A stretch of DNA of 48,471 nt, from the NCBI GenBank assembly GCA_020847435.1, contig JADLBX010000022.1:1-48471 (forward strand), written 5' to 3'. Position numbers and translations under genes: made by a program. This stretch comes from Anaerolineales bacterium (lineage in GTDB: Bacteria; Chloroflexota; Anaerolineae; Anaerolineales; Villigracilaceae). Shown in pieces: positions 29,949 through 37,968 of the stretch; positions within the stretch are counted from its first letter, which is position 1, and every line of letters starts with the position of its first letter. The notes under the pieces are model-generated. The model made no database searches. It was not told where the DNA came from and saw only the letters and a list, made by a program, of their open reading frames with translations.

Positions 29949-30218
29949 TTACTGTGCGTGCGTGTCGGGCTTGTGTACCCGCTTGCACACGCGGATGGAG
30001 ACGCGGTGTCCGTCGCGCCAGATGACCTTGTTCCAACACACGACAGCGGTCACGCCGACGGTCAGCGCGGTGGCGGCTGGGCTGGTCGCGGAGACGCTGA
30101 CCGTCTGCGGCGTCGAATTGGTGAGGGCATACGCGGGCGCGGCAGGCAGCGCCGCGGCGACGAGCGCGGCGATCACAGCCAGGCTGAACAACAGGTGGGA
30201 AAGTTTGATGGTTTTCAT
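29949..30218 (-). CDS. Small secreted protein
   Basis: 89 residues from MKTIKLSHLL at 30218, with an excellent ribosome site (AAAGGAGGATCG). A signal peptide ends at about PAYA, giving a mature part of some 55 residues. This has a Thr/Ser/Ala-rich stretch and a basic C-terminal half with two Cys (VVCWNK and IRVCKR) that could form one disulfide. I do not recognise the family. It stands alone between the DsbA-like gene and a glycosyltransferase. Confidence 0.7.
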   Translation of the reverse strand: MKTIKLSHLLFSLAVIAALVAAALPAAPAYALTNSTPQTVSVSATSPAATALTVGVTAVVCWNKVIWRDGHRVSIRVCKRVHKPDTHAQ

Positions 30219-30305
30219 ACGCTCGATCCTCCTTTGAATCGTTGAACGCATTGTAGAACTCAGGAGTAACCGGCGAATGACGATGGGGTAAAAAGGCTGT
30301 AAAAA

Positions 30306-31283
30306 TTACAGCGGGTCGGATAACGGCTCTTGCGGCACAGATCGCAGGTCAATTTCGATGGCGGAGAGCAATAACTGAATCGCGAGCAAGACCGAAAGCG
30401 TGGGGAGCATCACCGTCCCGGTCGGCGCGGGGAGGTTGAGGCTCGCATATTGAATCCATTTGACAATACCGAAGGTCAAGCCGAAGAGCAACAGCGGCAA
30501 CCCCACGAGGAGGTAAATACTGCCCATCGTAAAATCATAGATGTAATTCTTGAGGACCAAACGCCTGACAAGCGTGCCGAGTAATTTGAACGGGAATTGG
30601 AACAGGATGCGGTGGATCAGCATGTTCGAGACTTCGCTTTGATAACGCGCGGGCATGGGCACATCCTTCACGACCGCGCCGAGCAAATACAGGTTTGCCA
30701 GCATGGACGTTTCAAAGTAATAGCTTTTGTCAATTCGTTCCAGCGGCAGTTGCGCCAGAACCTCCGCGCGGATGGCGGCGAAGCCGTTGGTGGGGTCGAA
30801 GAGATTCCAGTACCCGGTCGCGGCTTTGGAGAGGAACGCCAAACCCATGTTGCCCACGCGGCGGATTAGCGGCATTTGTTGCAGGGATACAAAGTCGCGG
30901 AAGCGATTGCCTTTGGTGTAATCCGCCTGACCGTTAATCAACGGCATGATCAATTCGGGCACATGGGAGGTATCCATCTGTCCGTCGCCGTCCATTTTGA
31001 CGACGATCTGCGCGCCGAGTTCGAGGGCTTTGCGGAAGCCGCTTGCCATCGCGCCGCCGACGCCCTGGTTTTTCGCATGACGGATCAACGCGATGCGTTT
31101 GTCTTTTTTCGCCAGCGCCGCGACAATTTCAGCCGTTGCATCGGGCGAGGCGTCGTCTACGACGAGGATGTGTTTGACGTATTTTGGGATGCCGAGCAAG
31201 ACCGACTGAATCTCTTTTTCCACGCGGTAGCAGGGAACGACGACGGCGATGGTGTATTTACGGAAATCGGGGGAAGGTTGCAT
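30306..31283 (-). CDS. Glycosyltransferase family 2 with two C-terminal membrane helices
   Basis: 325 residues from MQPSPDFRKY at 31283. The GT-A fold is clear: IAVVVPCYRVEKEI, VVDDASPDATAEI, AKNQGVGGAMASGFRKAL, and the metal-binding KMDGDGQMD. TKGNRF and NPTNGF-like DPTNGFAAI sites follow. The last 80 residues hold two hydrophobic helices (IYLLVGLPLLLFGLTFGIV and MLPTLSVLLAIQLLLSA). This is the layout of polyprenyl-phosphate sugar transferases (DPM1/GtrB type), which load a sugar onto a lipid carrier at the inner membrane face. The sugar is unknown. Confidence 0.9.
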   Translation of the reverse strand: MQPSPDFRKYTIAVVVPCYRVEKEIQSVLLGIPKYVKHILVVDDASPDATAEIVAALAKKDKRIALIRHAKNQGVGGAMASGFRKALELGAQIVVKMDGDGQMDTSHVPELIMPLINGQADYTKGNRFRDFVSLQQMPLIRRVGNMGLAFLSKAATGYWNLFDPTNGFAAIRAEVLAQLPLERIDKSYYFETSMLANLYLLGAVVKDVPMPARYQSEVSNMLIHRILFQFPFKLLGTLVRRLVLKNYIYDFTMGSIYLLVGLPLLLFGLTFGIVKWIQYASLNLPAPTGTVMLPTLSVLLAIQLLLSAIEIDLRSVPQEPLSDPL

Positions 31284-31295
31284 TAAAGTTTTCAA

Positions 31296-31514
31296 CCGCT
31301 AAGGTCGCAAAGAACGCAAAGTTTTTTTTCTTAGAAACTGTTTCTTAACCTCTTATTTGGACACGGACAACACGGATTACACTGATTTTCACGGAAAAAC
31401 CTTTTAAAAAATCTGCTCTTTTCCGTGCGTTCCGTGAAATCCGTGTACAAAAGAATGATGCTTTGGACTTAAGAAACGCTTTCTTAGCGCGCTTCGCGCT
31501 CTTCGCGGTAAACG
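31296..31514. repeat. Intergenic repeat cluster (CGCAAAGAACGCAAAG and CACGGATTACAC types)
   Basis: Next to the glycosyltransferase start are GGTCGCAAAGAACGCAAAG units. The middle has ACGGACAACACGGATTACAC and GATTTTCACGGA, whose complement TCCGTGAAATCCGTG appears some 80 bases later. Near the fakA end a GCGCGCTTCGCGCTCTTCGCGG run mirrors the first units. Outer and inner pairs together could fold into a long nested hairpin. No gene is seen. Confidence 0.7.
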
Positions 31515-33182
31515 TTACTCCACCGAAATAATAAAGTGATAATACGACTGTCCGCCCTCTTGCACTTCGATATCCTGTTCGCGGTATTTGTCGCGCATCA
31601 GGTCGGCGATGCGGTTGGCTTCCGCGTGAGTCATGTCTTCGCCGTAATAAAAGGTGATGAGTTCATGTTCCGCCGCCTTTGCGTTTTCGAGGAGCAAAGC
31701 GCTAGCCTCTTCCACCGAGTTCGCCGAGGCGATCAGTTTGCCGTCGAGCAGGGCGATCACTTGTCCATCTTGGCAACGCACGCCGTCAATTTCCACGTTG
31801 CGGACGGCGATGGTGATCTCGCCGGTCTGGACGGCGCCGAGGGATTTGGTCATCCTGTCCACGACCGAATCAAGTTCCCCGTCGGGTTGAAGCGCGAGCA
31901 TGGCGGCGAGTCCCTGCGGGACGGTGCGACTCGGAATCACCGCGACCTGTTTCACCGTCACCTCTTTGGCTTGGTTCGCCGCCATGATGATGTTCTTGTT
32001 GTTCGGCAGGATGATCACTTTATCGGTTGGTAAATTTTCGAATGAACTCAAAATATCCTGCGTGGAGGGATTCTTCGTCTGCCCGCCCTCGACGGTTGCC
32101 GCCGCGCCGAGGCTGGCGAAGATGCGACTCAAGCCCGCGCCCGGCGAGACAACCACAACCGCGATCTGACCCGGCTCGACCGCCGCGAACGAGATCGCGT
32201 TAGATTTGCTTTTCTGAATGTCGTCCATCTGCGCGAGCAGGTTTTCCATCGCCACTTTGGTGATCGTGCCAAGCCCCATGATGTAATCAATCGGTTCGTA
32301 TCGTTTTTCGAGCGGCACGTGAATGTGCATCCGATACATGCCGTCGCCTTCGCCCACTTGAATGGACGTGCCCATTTCTTCCAACCGCCCATAAAATTTT
32401 TGCAAATCGAAATTCGTCGGCGGTAAAAAATCCACCACCACCTCGTAATCCTGTCCCTCTTCCACTTCCTCGAGCGCGCCTTGCAAGTTCATCGCCGAGA
32501 TCGGTTGCACGCTCATCAATGCCGTGTCGAGCGATTCGCCATACACGTGACGCAACATGCCTTCGAGGATGAAGAACAGACCTTTGCCGCCCGAATCGAC
32601 CACGCCCGCTTGTTTTAGCAAAGGCAGGAGATCGGGAGTCCGCTGGACGGCTTCGTCTGCCGCTTTGACCGCCACTTCCAGGATGGTGATCGCGTCGCTC
32701 GTGGACTGGAGGGCTGCTTCAGTTGCGTCAGCCACTCCGCGTATGACGGTTAATATCGTCCCCTCAACCGGCTTGACCACGCCTTTGTATGCCGTGTCGC
32801 GCGCTTCGGCGAATCCCTTGGCAAGCGATTCGCCGTCGAGCGTTTCGCGTTCCTGCACGGCGCGCGCAAACCCGCGCCAAATCTGCGAAAGGATGACTCC
32901 CGAATTGCCGCGCGCGCCCATCAACGCGCCTTTCGCCACCGCCGCTGCCATATCGCCCAGTTTGCGATGACCCGAGTCTTTGATCTCGTTCCATGCCGAT
33001 TGCATGGTCAGAGTCATGTTCGTGCCCGTGTCGCCGTCTGGGACGGGGAAGACGTTCAACGCGTTGACGGTCTGCTGGTTAACGCGCAGCCAGGTCATGC
33101 CCGCCTCCACCAGCCGCTTCATGGATTGTCCGTTGATGGTCTGTTTACGCAATTTTTCAATGCGTTCGCGATCCACAGTCAT
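31515..33182 (-). CDS. Fatty acid kinase catalytic subunit, FakA-like (DAK2/DegV-associated)
   Basis: 555 residues from MTVDRERIEK at 33182, ribosome site GAGGAGAG. The N-terminal DAK2/DhaL domain shows NVFPVPDGDTGTNMTLTM (Mg/ATP-binding aspartates), KGALMGARGNSGVILSQI and AGVVDSGGKGLFFILEGM. A middle domain and a DegV-like C-terminal region (IILPNNKNIIMAANQA, then VIPSRTVPQGLAAML) follow the FakA plan. FakA phosphorylates fatty acids held by a FakB/DegV protein for phospholipid synthesis. No fakB is in the window. It lies downstream of the Asp23 gene, the usual pairing. Confidence 0.92.
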   Translation of the reverse strand: MTVDRERIEKLRKQTINGQSMKRLVEAGMTWLRVNQQTVNALNVFPVPDGDTGTNMTLTMQSAWNEIKDSGHRKLGDMAAAVAKGALMGARGNSGVILSQIWRGFARAVQERETLDGESLAKGFAEARDTAYKGVVKPVEGTILTVIRGVADATEAALQSTSDAITILEVAVKAADEAVQRTPDLLPLLKQAGVVDSGGKGLFFILEGMLRHVYGESLDTALMSVQPISAMNLQGALEEVEEGQDYEVVVDFLPPTNFDLQKFYGRLEEMGTSIQVGEGDGMYRMHIHVPLEKRYEPIDYIMGLGTITKVAMENLLAQMDDIQKSKSNAISFAAVEPGQIAVVVVSPGAGLSRIFASLGAAATVEGGQTKNPSTQDILSSFENLPTDKVIILPNNKNIIMAANQAKEVTVKQVAVIPSRTVPQGLAAMLALQPDGELDSVVDRMTKSLGAVQTGEITIAVRNVEIDGVRCQDGQVIALLDGKLIASANSVEEASALLLENAKAAEHELITFYYGEDMTHAEANRIADLMRDKYREQDIEVQEGGQSYYHFIISVE

Positions 33183-33204
33183 ACTCAATCTCTCCTCTAG
33201 GTAT

Positions 33205-33281
33205 CTGTAGCGCAATTTGCCAAATTGTGGTTGGCAAATTGGCTACATTGCGTTTGGCAAATTGGCAATTTGCCCTACAAC
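33205..33281. repeat. GGCAAATTGGCAATTTGCC repeat between fakA and asp23
   Basis: The motif GCAAATTGGC and its complement GCCAAATTGTGG/GCCAAACGC alternate four times, making several overlapping small palindromes. It lies directly behind the Asp23 gene stop. Confidence 0.75.
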
Positions 33282-33638
33282 TTAGTCGGTGTTGCTCACG
33301 CGCAGTCCTGCCACGTGGACGTTGACAAAGTTCACTTTCAAGCCGAGCGCCTTTTCCACGTGAAAGCGGACCGTGTTGGCGACGCTTTCCGCCACACTGC
33401 TGATGCGCGTGCCGTATTCGACAATAATGTGAATTTCGATGTCAATCTCTTCGCCGTTGTATTTGACAGTGATGCCGCGTGACGGGTCGCGTGTGATCGT
33501 CTTGACCAGCCCGTCGGCGAGGTTGCGCGCCGCCAGCCCCACCACGCCGTAGGATTCCAGCGTGGCTTGGTAGGCGATCGTCGCCACCGCGTTCGGGGAG
33601 ACGTGGATGCCTCCGAATGTCGTCGAATCTTCGCCCAT
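33282..33638 (-). CDS. Asp23/Gls24 family envelope-stress-type protein
   Basis: 118 residues from MGEDSTTFGG at 33638. The family core IHVSPNAVATIAYQATLESYGVVGLA, then GITVKYNGEEIDIEIHIIVEYGTRISSVAESVANTVRFHVEKALGLKVNFVNVHVAGLRV, is complete. Members occur with FakA in many Firmicutes and Chloroflexota. The molecular role is not well defined; membrane-linked envelope homeostasis is the usual suggestion. The longer frame to 33683 would begin in a dispersed palindrome. Confidence 0.93.
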   Translation of the reverse strand: MGEDSTTFGGIHVSPNAVATIAYQATLESYGVVGLAARNLADGLVKTITRDPSRGITVKYNGEEIDIEIHIIVEYGTRISSVAESVANTVRFHVEKALGLKVNFVNVHVAGLRVSNTD

Positions 33639-33656
33639 GGGCTCCTCATTTAGTCT

Positions 33657-33740
33657 GTCATTGCGAGCCTGAAGGGCGAGCAATCTCCAATACGTTGACG
33701 GGGATTGCTTCGTCGGGTCTTCGACCCTCCTCGCAATGAC
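33657..33740. repeat. Dispersed palindrome, GTCATTGCGAG family, second copy
   Basis: It opens with GTCATTGCGAGCC, has GAGCAATCTCC and GGGATTGCTTCG inside, and closes with CTCCTCGCAATGAC. It is the same family as 4559-4664. It lies between the divergent asp23 and rpmB genes. Confidence 0.85.
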
Positions 33741-33763
33741 GAGGTTGTTTCTATTTTAACATC

Positions 33764-33792
33764 TTGCCTGCCATTAAGTCACGTGGTAAAAT
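33764..33792 (+). promoter_or_regulatory. Promoter of rpmB
   Basis: TTGCCT (33764-33769), 17-base spacer, TAAAAT (33787-33792), about 60 bases before the rpmB start. Spacing is ideal; the -35 matches consensus at four of six positions or fewer. Confidence 0.6.
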
Positions 33793-33853
33793 GCCGTGCC
33801 TTCAACAAGGGCAGACGTTTCGGAATTATAGCAAGGAAAGGAAACAGCAAGTC

Positions 33854-34039
33854 ATGGCTAAATGCGCAAATTGCGGCAAGTCCACCACCTTTGGGCATAA
33901 TCGCTCGTTCTCCCAGCGCGCCACCAACCGCACTTTCAAACCCAATCTCCAGAAGACGATCGTGATGGAGAAGGGTCGCGTGGTGCGCAAGGTGTTATGC
34001 ACCAAGTGCATTAAGGCGATGGGTAAGACTGTCGCGTAA
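33854..34039 (+). CDS. rpmB: 50S ribosomal protein L28
   Basis: 61 residues from MAKCANCGKS at 33854. It has the zinc-ribbon (C+) form: CANC near the N-terminus and CTKC near the end. The L28 core GHNRSFSQRATNRTFKPNLQK is complete. It is a single-gene transcription unit, with its own promoter and a strong terminator. Confidence 0.96.
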   Translation: MAKCANCGKSTTFGHNRSFSQRATNRTFKPNLQKTIVMEKGRVVRKVLCTKCIKAMGKTVA

Positions 34040-34060
34040 GGTGGAAGTTTTTGTAACAAG

Positions 34061-34095
34061 AATCATGGCGCGATTCGCGCCATGATTTTTGTTTT
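34061..34095 (+). terminator. Terminator of rpmB
   Basis: AATCATGGCGCG and CGCGCCATGATT pair perfectly around ATT and are followed by TTTGTTTT. It is a textbook intrinsic terminator. Confidence 0.92.
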
Positions 34096-34097
34096 AA

Positions 34098-34150
34098 AGC
34101 CGACAATACGAAATACGCTGTATCTCGTACTTCATACTACGTACTGCGTA
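34098..34150. repeat. TACGAAATACGC-type tract
   Basis: Short units (TACGAAATACGC, TGTATCTCGTAC, TTCATACTACGTACTGCG) of the same style as 2545-2607. It reaches into the last codons of rpe. Confidence 0.6.
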
Positions 34151-34805
34151 TGGCGCTTTGTAAATCCTTGATTCCCGCTTTTGTGCCGTGTGGATGTTTG
34201 AATATCGCCGTTGCCGCGACGAACGCGTCCGCGCCAGCCTTTTTCATTTGGGGGAGGGTCGCCGCGTCGATGCCGCCGTCCACTTCGAGCCGCGCGGGGG
34301 ATTTCAGCCCGTCCAACTTTTTGCGGATCTCCCTCACTTTGCCAACCGTGGACGAAATAAACTTCTGACCGGAATACCCGGGGTTGACGCTCATCACCAA
34401 CACCTGATCTGCCTCGTCTAACACCGCGTCGATCGCGCCGACGGGGGTGCCGGGGTTCAAGGCGACGCCGGCTTTGCATCCCAAGGCTTGAATCTGCTGA
34501 AGCGTGCGGTGGATGTGTGGGCAAGCCTCGATATGCACGATGATGTGGCTGGCTCCCGCCTTTGCAAATGCCTCGAGATGGCGTTCAGGTTTTTCGATCA
34601 TCAGGTGCACGTCGAGCGGAAGTTTCGTGGCGCGCTGGCAGGCTTCGACGATGAACGGTCCCATGGTGATGTTCGGGACGAAGTGACCGTCCATCACGTC
34701 AATGTGAATCCAATCCGCTTTGGCGGATTCGCAGGCGGCGAGTTCTTCGCCGAGCCGTGTAAAGTCGGCGGAGAGGATGGAGGGGGCGAGGAGAAGTTTG
34801 TTCAT
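34137..34805 (-). CDS. rpe: Ribulose-phosphate 3-epimerase
   Basis: 222 residues from MNKLLLAPSIL at 34805. TIM-barrel enzyme of the pentose phosphate pathway that interconverts ribulose-5-phosphate and xylulose-5-phosphate. Active-site segments are present: LAPSILSADF, WIHIDVMDGHFVPNI (metal His and Asp), LDVHLMIEKPE, VMSVNPGYSGQKFI and LEVDGGID. The C-terminus is encoded by repeat-like sequence. The upstream spacer to the kinase gene contains two dispersed palindromes. Confidence 0.96.
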   Translation of the reverse strand: MNKLLLAPSILSADFTRLGEELAACESAKADWIHIDVMDGHFVPNITMGPFIVEACQRATKLPLDVHLMIEKPERHLEAFAKAGASHIIVHIEACPHIHRTLQQIQALGCKAGVALNPGTPVGAIDAVLDEADQVLVMSVNPGYSGQKFISSTVGKVREIRKKLDGLKSPARLEVDGGIDAATLPQMKKAGADAFVAATAIFKHPHGTKAGIKDLQSAIRST

Positions 34806-34818
34806 CAGATGCAAACCC

Positions 34819-34947
34819 GGTGGTTGAGTAGAGCGGCATGATCTCTGCCGCTCGTATCGAAACCACCAGTTCGTAAAGCAATTCTTCTTAGAAAATTACC
34901 GTTGAAAGCAGTTGGTCTCGATACGCCCTTCGGGCTACTCGACCAAC
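34819..34947. repeat. Paired dispersed palindromes, GGTGGTTGAGTAG family, second site
   Basis: Unit one (34819-34867) runs from GGTGGTTGAGTAG to CGTATCGAAACCACC. Unit two (34911-34947) runs from GTTGGTCTCGATACG to CTACTCGACCAAC. Order and orientation match the site at 3492-3642, so the pair may move or be copied as one element. Confidence 0.85.
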
Positions 34948-34955
34948 AGTGTGTA

Positions 34956-36026
34956 TCATCGCGGATTGTAAACGAAGTAGATGTAGATCCAAAACGGAAT
35001 TAATCCGCCAACGGTGATGAGGGCGAGCAGACCCAGCCCGATGGTCGCCCAGTCAATTTCGGGGGTGGAGGAGGCTGACGCTGGGTAGGCAGGTTGAGGG
35101 TCGGGTTGAAGCGGTTCGACGAAGGAGGGGGGCGGTTCGGGTTGTTGGTACGTCGTCACGGCTTCGGGAGTTAGGTTGAGCGCGGGCGTCGAGGGAGTTT
35201 CGCGTTGGGTGCCGAATTTGAGGAGGACGCGTCCGAGTTGGTCGGCGGTGCGATAGCGCGCCGAGGGTTCTTTGGATAGAACTTTCATCACGATCTGTTC
35301 TAGCACAGGCGGAATATCGGGGACGTATTCGTTGAGGGGGATGGGCTGGTCTTCGAGGTGCATGCGCGCCAGTTCTTCGCTGGTGGGGGCGTTGAATGGG
35401 AGCGCGCCGGTGAGCATTTCGTAGAGGACGATGCCCAGCGAGTACACGTCGGAGGCGGGCGAGGGCGGCTCGCCGACGGCTTGCTCCGGCGAAAAATATT
35501 GCGGCGATCCCCAGACCACATCGGCGCGTTCGTCAGGCAGGATGGTGGAGAGGGCGCGCGCGATTCCGAAATCGGTCACTTTGAGGCGGCTATCCGGCGT
35601 GACGATCATGTTGTGCGGTTTCACGTCGCAGTGGACGAGCCCGGCGCGGTGCGCGTACCCAATGCCCGCGCAAGCTTGCACGATGAGCGGGATGGCTTCT
35701 TCGACGCTGAACCGTCCGCGCTGGCGCAGGATGGTTTTGAGGTCTTTGCCGGGCAGGTATTCCATGACGAGGAACAGTTGTCCCGAGTCGTAGCCGAAGT
35801 CGTGGACGGTGACGATGTTTGGATGGGAGAGGTTTGCCGCGGCGCGCGCTTCCTGTTTGAACCGTTCTTGAAACGCCGGGTCTTTGGAATATTGCGCGTG
35901 CAAGACTTTGATGGCGACGTAGCGTTCGAGCATCAGGTCGCGGGCGCGGAATACGTTGGACATGCCGCCTGTGCCGAGTTGATCGAGCAGTTGATAGCGT
36001 TTGATGAGCAGCGCGCCGGATTCCAT
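34956..36026 (-). CDS. Hanks-type Ser/Thr protein kinase with C-terminal membrane helix
   Basis: 356 residues. Kinase domain 11-270: glycine loop LGTGGMSNVFRARD, VAIKVL with the ATP Lys, catalytic loop LVHCDVKPHNMIV, DFGIARA, and the activation segment VWGSPQYFSPEQA. The residue before the catalytic Asp is Cys rather than Arg, so this is a non-RD kinase that may not need activation-loop phosphorylation. A Pro-rich linker (QPEPPPSFVEPLQPDPQPAYP) leads to one membrane helix (ATIGLGLLALITVGGLIPFWIYIYFVY) and a very short tail, so there is no PASTA or other sensor domain outside. No phosphatase or FHA partner is next to it. Confidence 0.93.
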   Translation of the reverse strand: MESGALLIKRYQLLDQLGTGGMSNVFRARDLMLERYVAIKVLHAQYSKDPAFQERFKQEARAAANLSHPNIVTVHDFGYDSGQLFLVMEYLPGKDLKTILRQRGRFSVEEAIPLIVQACAGIGYAHRAGLVHCDVKPHNMIVTPDSRLKVTDFGIARALSTILPDERADVVWGSPQYFSPEQAVGEPPSPASDVYSLGIVLYEMLTGALPFNAPTSEELARMHLEDQPIPLNEYVPDIPPVLEQIVMKVLSKEPSARYRTADQLGRVLLKFGTQRETPSTPALNLTPEAVTTYQQPEPPPSFVEPLQPDPQPAYPASASSTPEIDWATIGLGLLALITVGGLIPFWIYIYFVYNPR

Positions 36027-36057
36027 GATGGAAAAGATTATATCATCTTGAATTCAA

Positions 36058-36096
36058 CCAAAAGCCCCCGCAAAAAGCGAGGGCTTTTGGTTTTGA
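36058..36096 (-). terminator. Terminator between the phn cluster and the kinase gene
   Basis: AACCAAAAGCCC and GGGCTTTTGGTT pair with a GC-rich middle and an AAAAA loop. It lies between the kinase gene's start and the phnE stop, so it most likely ends the phnDCE transcript arriving on the minus strand. Confidence 0.85.
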
Positions 36097-36119
36097 AGTG
36101 TTGTTGTCAATTCGACGGG

Positions 36120-37958
36120 CTAAACGTACTTTTCGCGCAACACAGAGGAGATGTAATCCATCGTTGCCACCACGATCGCAATGGCAAGCATGTTGACGCT
36201 GGCGGCTCGGTAGTTCAGCAGGTTGATGTTTTGCTGGAGGATGAAACCAATACCGCCGCCGCCGACGAAACCAATGATCGTGGACATACGCACGTTAATG
36301 TCCCAGCGGTACATGGTGTAGGAAATATAGGGCGGAATGATCTGCGGGACAACGGCAAAAACGATGGTCTGCAGGCGATTGGCTCCGGTGGACTGGATGG
36401 CTTCCAACGGACCCTGAAGGATGCTTTCGACTTGTTCGGAATACAACTTGGCGTTTGACGCCACCGTGTGCAACGCCAGGGCAAGCGCGCCAGCGAACGG
36501 TCCCAAGCCCACCCAAGCCACGAAAACGATCGCCATAACCAGGGCTTCGATCGAACGTGTGCCGTTCAGAATGGTGCGGATGATGCCGTAGAGGACAATG
36601 CCGACCGGCAGGGACTGTTTGGGCGCGGTGATGATCGCCAAAACCAACCCAGTGAGCGCGCCGGTGATTGCGGGCCACTGGAGCGTTATCGCCGGGTTGT
36701 TGAATTCATAGAACCAATCCACTCCCTGCATGATGAGAACCGCGATCAACGCGCCGGCGATGGGGGTGATAATCAGGGTGAGGATTTTTCCTCTTGCTGG
36801 CGGCAGTTTGTCGCTGATCATTTGCCCGATCTTGCCGAAGAAACCGCCGAGGATGCCTCCGCTCACCAGCGCGGCGACGACGGGTACGAACATGGCAACG
36901 ATATCTCCCACTTGGAAGATGAACTTTCGAATGAAATATAGCGGGACTTCCTTATTCGGCGTCAGATAACTGCCCACCTGAAGGAGGAGTTTTCCGAGAA
37001 ATAAAATGGATGCGATCGCCAGGATCAGCGCGACCAAGGTGTACAGCAGGTTGACCAGGCGGTCGCTGAACTGCAATTCCGCGTCTTCTTTCTGTTTAGA
37101 TACGCGCCACTTGATAAACAAGAAGCCTAGAACAGGGAAAATGATGGCGCCGATGAACGTAACTGCCATTGAATTGAAAAGCGGCGTCAGCCACGCGGAA
37201 AGTAATTGACTTATCTTTATGCCCAACCCGATGCCCAGGGGCCACCCGATCAGTGAAAGAGAAAGGTTGCTGAGCGGAGTCCGCACCTCGGCCATCAAGT
37301 TGCGGGCGGCGAAGAAACTGATGGGAATGGCTATCATGGTTCCGAAGGTGGTGGCGAGCAACGCCATGAACACCGTTTCGACAATTTTCTCCCATGTAAT
37401 TTGAGCTTCACGAGAGATTTCGGGTCCCCCCACGCGCACCCTTCCGGTAACACGGATGGCTTGGGGCTCTGCCCTGACCTGGCGGTTTGGAAGGGTTACC
37501 TCAACCTGAAAATTGCCTTGTGCATCCGCTTGAAAATTGCCTACTTGAAGAAGAACTCCTTCCGGCGCTTCAGCGCTGAACCCAATGAAGTTGATCGGCC
37601 CGGACGAGTTCCCCTGAAAGTTATGGCCTTCGATCACGATGGTCCCTTTGGGTTCGGCGCACCCGGCGCTCGTGAGGATAAACGCTCCCGATCGATCTAC
37701 ATCGGGAACCTCGACGCCTCCTTCGGGGCACCCCAAATAAAAGGGGATTTCAACATTCACCGATTCAAATTGATAATCGAAAATCTTGGGGTGCGCTAAT
37801 GCCCTGAGGATGCGCGTGAGCGAAGCCACGCGCCTTTCAGAGCGGGTTTCTTCAAAGTTGATGTTGGTTACCGAGAAACCGTATGCAAAAACAACAAGGA
37901 CAAGGAGCGTTGCCAGCCCAACCGCCAGCGACCTGATCGGAGAAGATTTTTTGTTCAT
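36120..37958 (-). CDS. phnE: PhnE-type ABC permease with large insertions
   Basis: 612 residues, more than twice the usual 260-290 of PhnE. A first membrane helix (SLAVGLATLLVLVVFAYGF) is followed by about 160 extracytoplasmic residues with Ig/TIG-like sequence (GTIVIEGHNFQGNSSGPINFIGF). The permease proper begins near 190 (ITWEKIVETVFMALLATTFGTMIAIPISFFAARNL). A block of about 215 residues with extra membrane helices and a charged cytosolic loop (KWRVSKQKEDAELQF) interrupts it. Typical PhnE sequence then resumes (LNGTRSIEALVMAIVFVAWVGLGPFAG, coupling loop EAIQSTGANRLQTIVFAVVPQIIP). It should move phosphonate, phosphite or phosphate with PhnC and PhnD; 10 bases separate it from phnC. Confidence 0.9.
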   Translation of the reverse strand: MNKKSSPIRSLAVGLATLLVLVVFAYGFSVTNINFEETRSERRVASLTRILRALAHPKIFDYQFESVNVEIPFYLGCPEGGVEVPDVDRSGAFILTSAGCAEPKGTIVIEGHNFQGNSSGPINFIGFSAEAPEGVLLQVGNFQADAQGNFQVEVTLPNRQVRAEPQAIRVTGRVRVGGPEISREAQITWEKIVETVFMALLATTFGTMIAIPISFFAARNLMAEVRTPLSNLSLSLIGWPLGIGLGIKISQLLSAWLTPLFNSMAVTFIGAIIFPVLGFLFIKWRVSKQKEDAELQFSDRLVNLLYTLVALILAIASILFLGKLLLQVGSYLTPNKEVPLYFIRKFIFQVGDIVAMFVPVVAALVSGGILGGFFGKIGQMISDKLPPARGKILTLIITPIAGALIAVLIMQGVDWFYEFNNPAITLQWPAITGALTGLVLAIITAPKQSLPVGIVLYGIIRTILNGTRSIEALVMAIVFVAWVGLGPFAGALALALHTVASNAKLYSEQVESILQGPLEAIQSTGANRLQTIVFAVVPQIIPPYISYTMYRWDINVRMSTIIGFVGGGGIGFILQQNINLLNYRAASVNMLAIAIVVATMDYISSVLREKYV

Positions 37959-37968
37959 GGCTACTCCT

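Noticed and set aside
35358..36458. Long plus-strand frame opposite the Ser/Thr kinase and phnE end
   Set aside because: It covers parts of two clear genes and a terminator, and its residues are biased to Arg, Gly and Asp as expected for an antisense frame.
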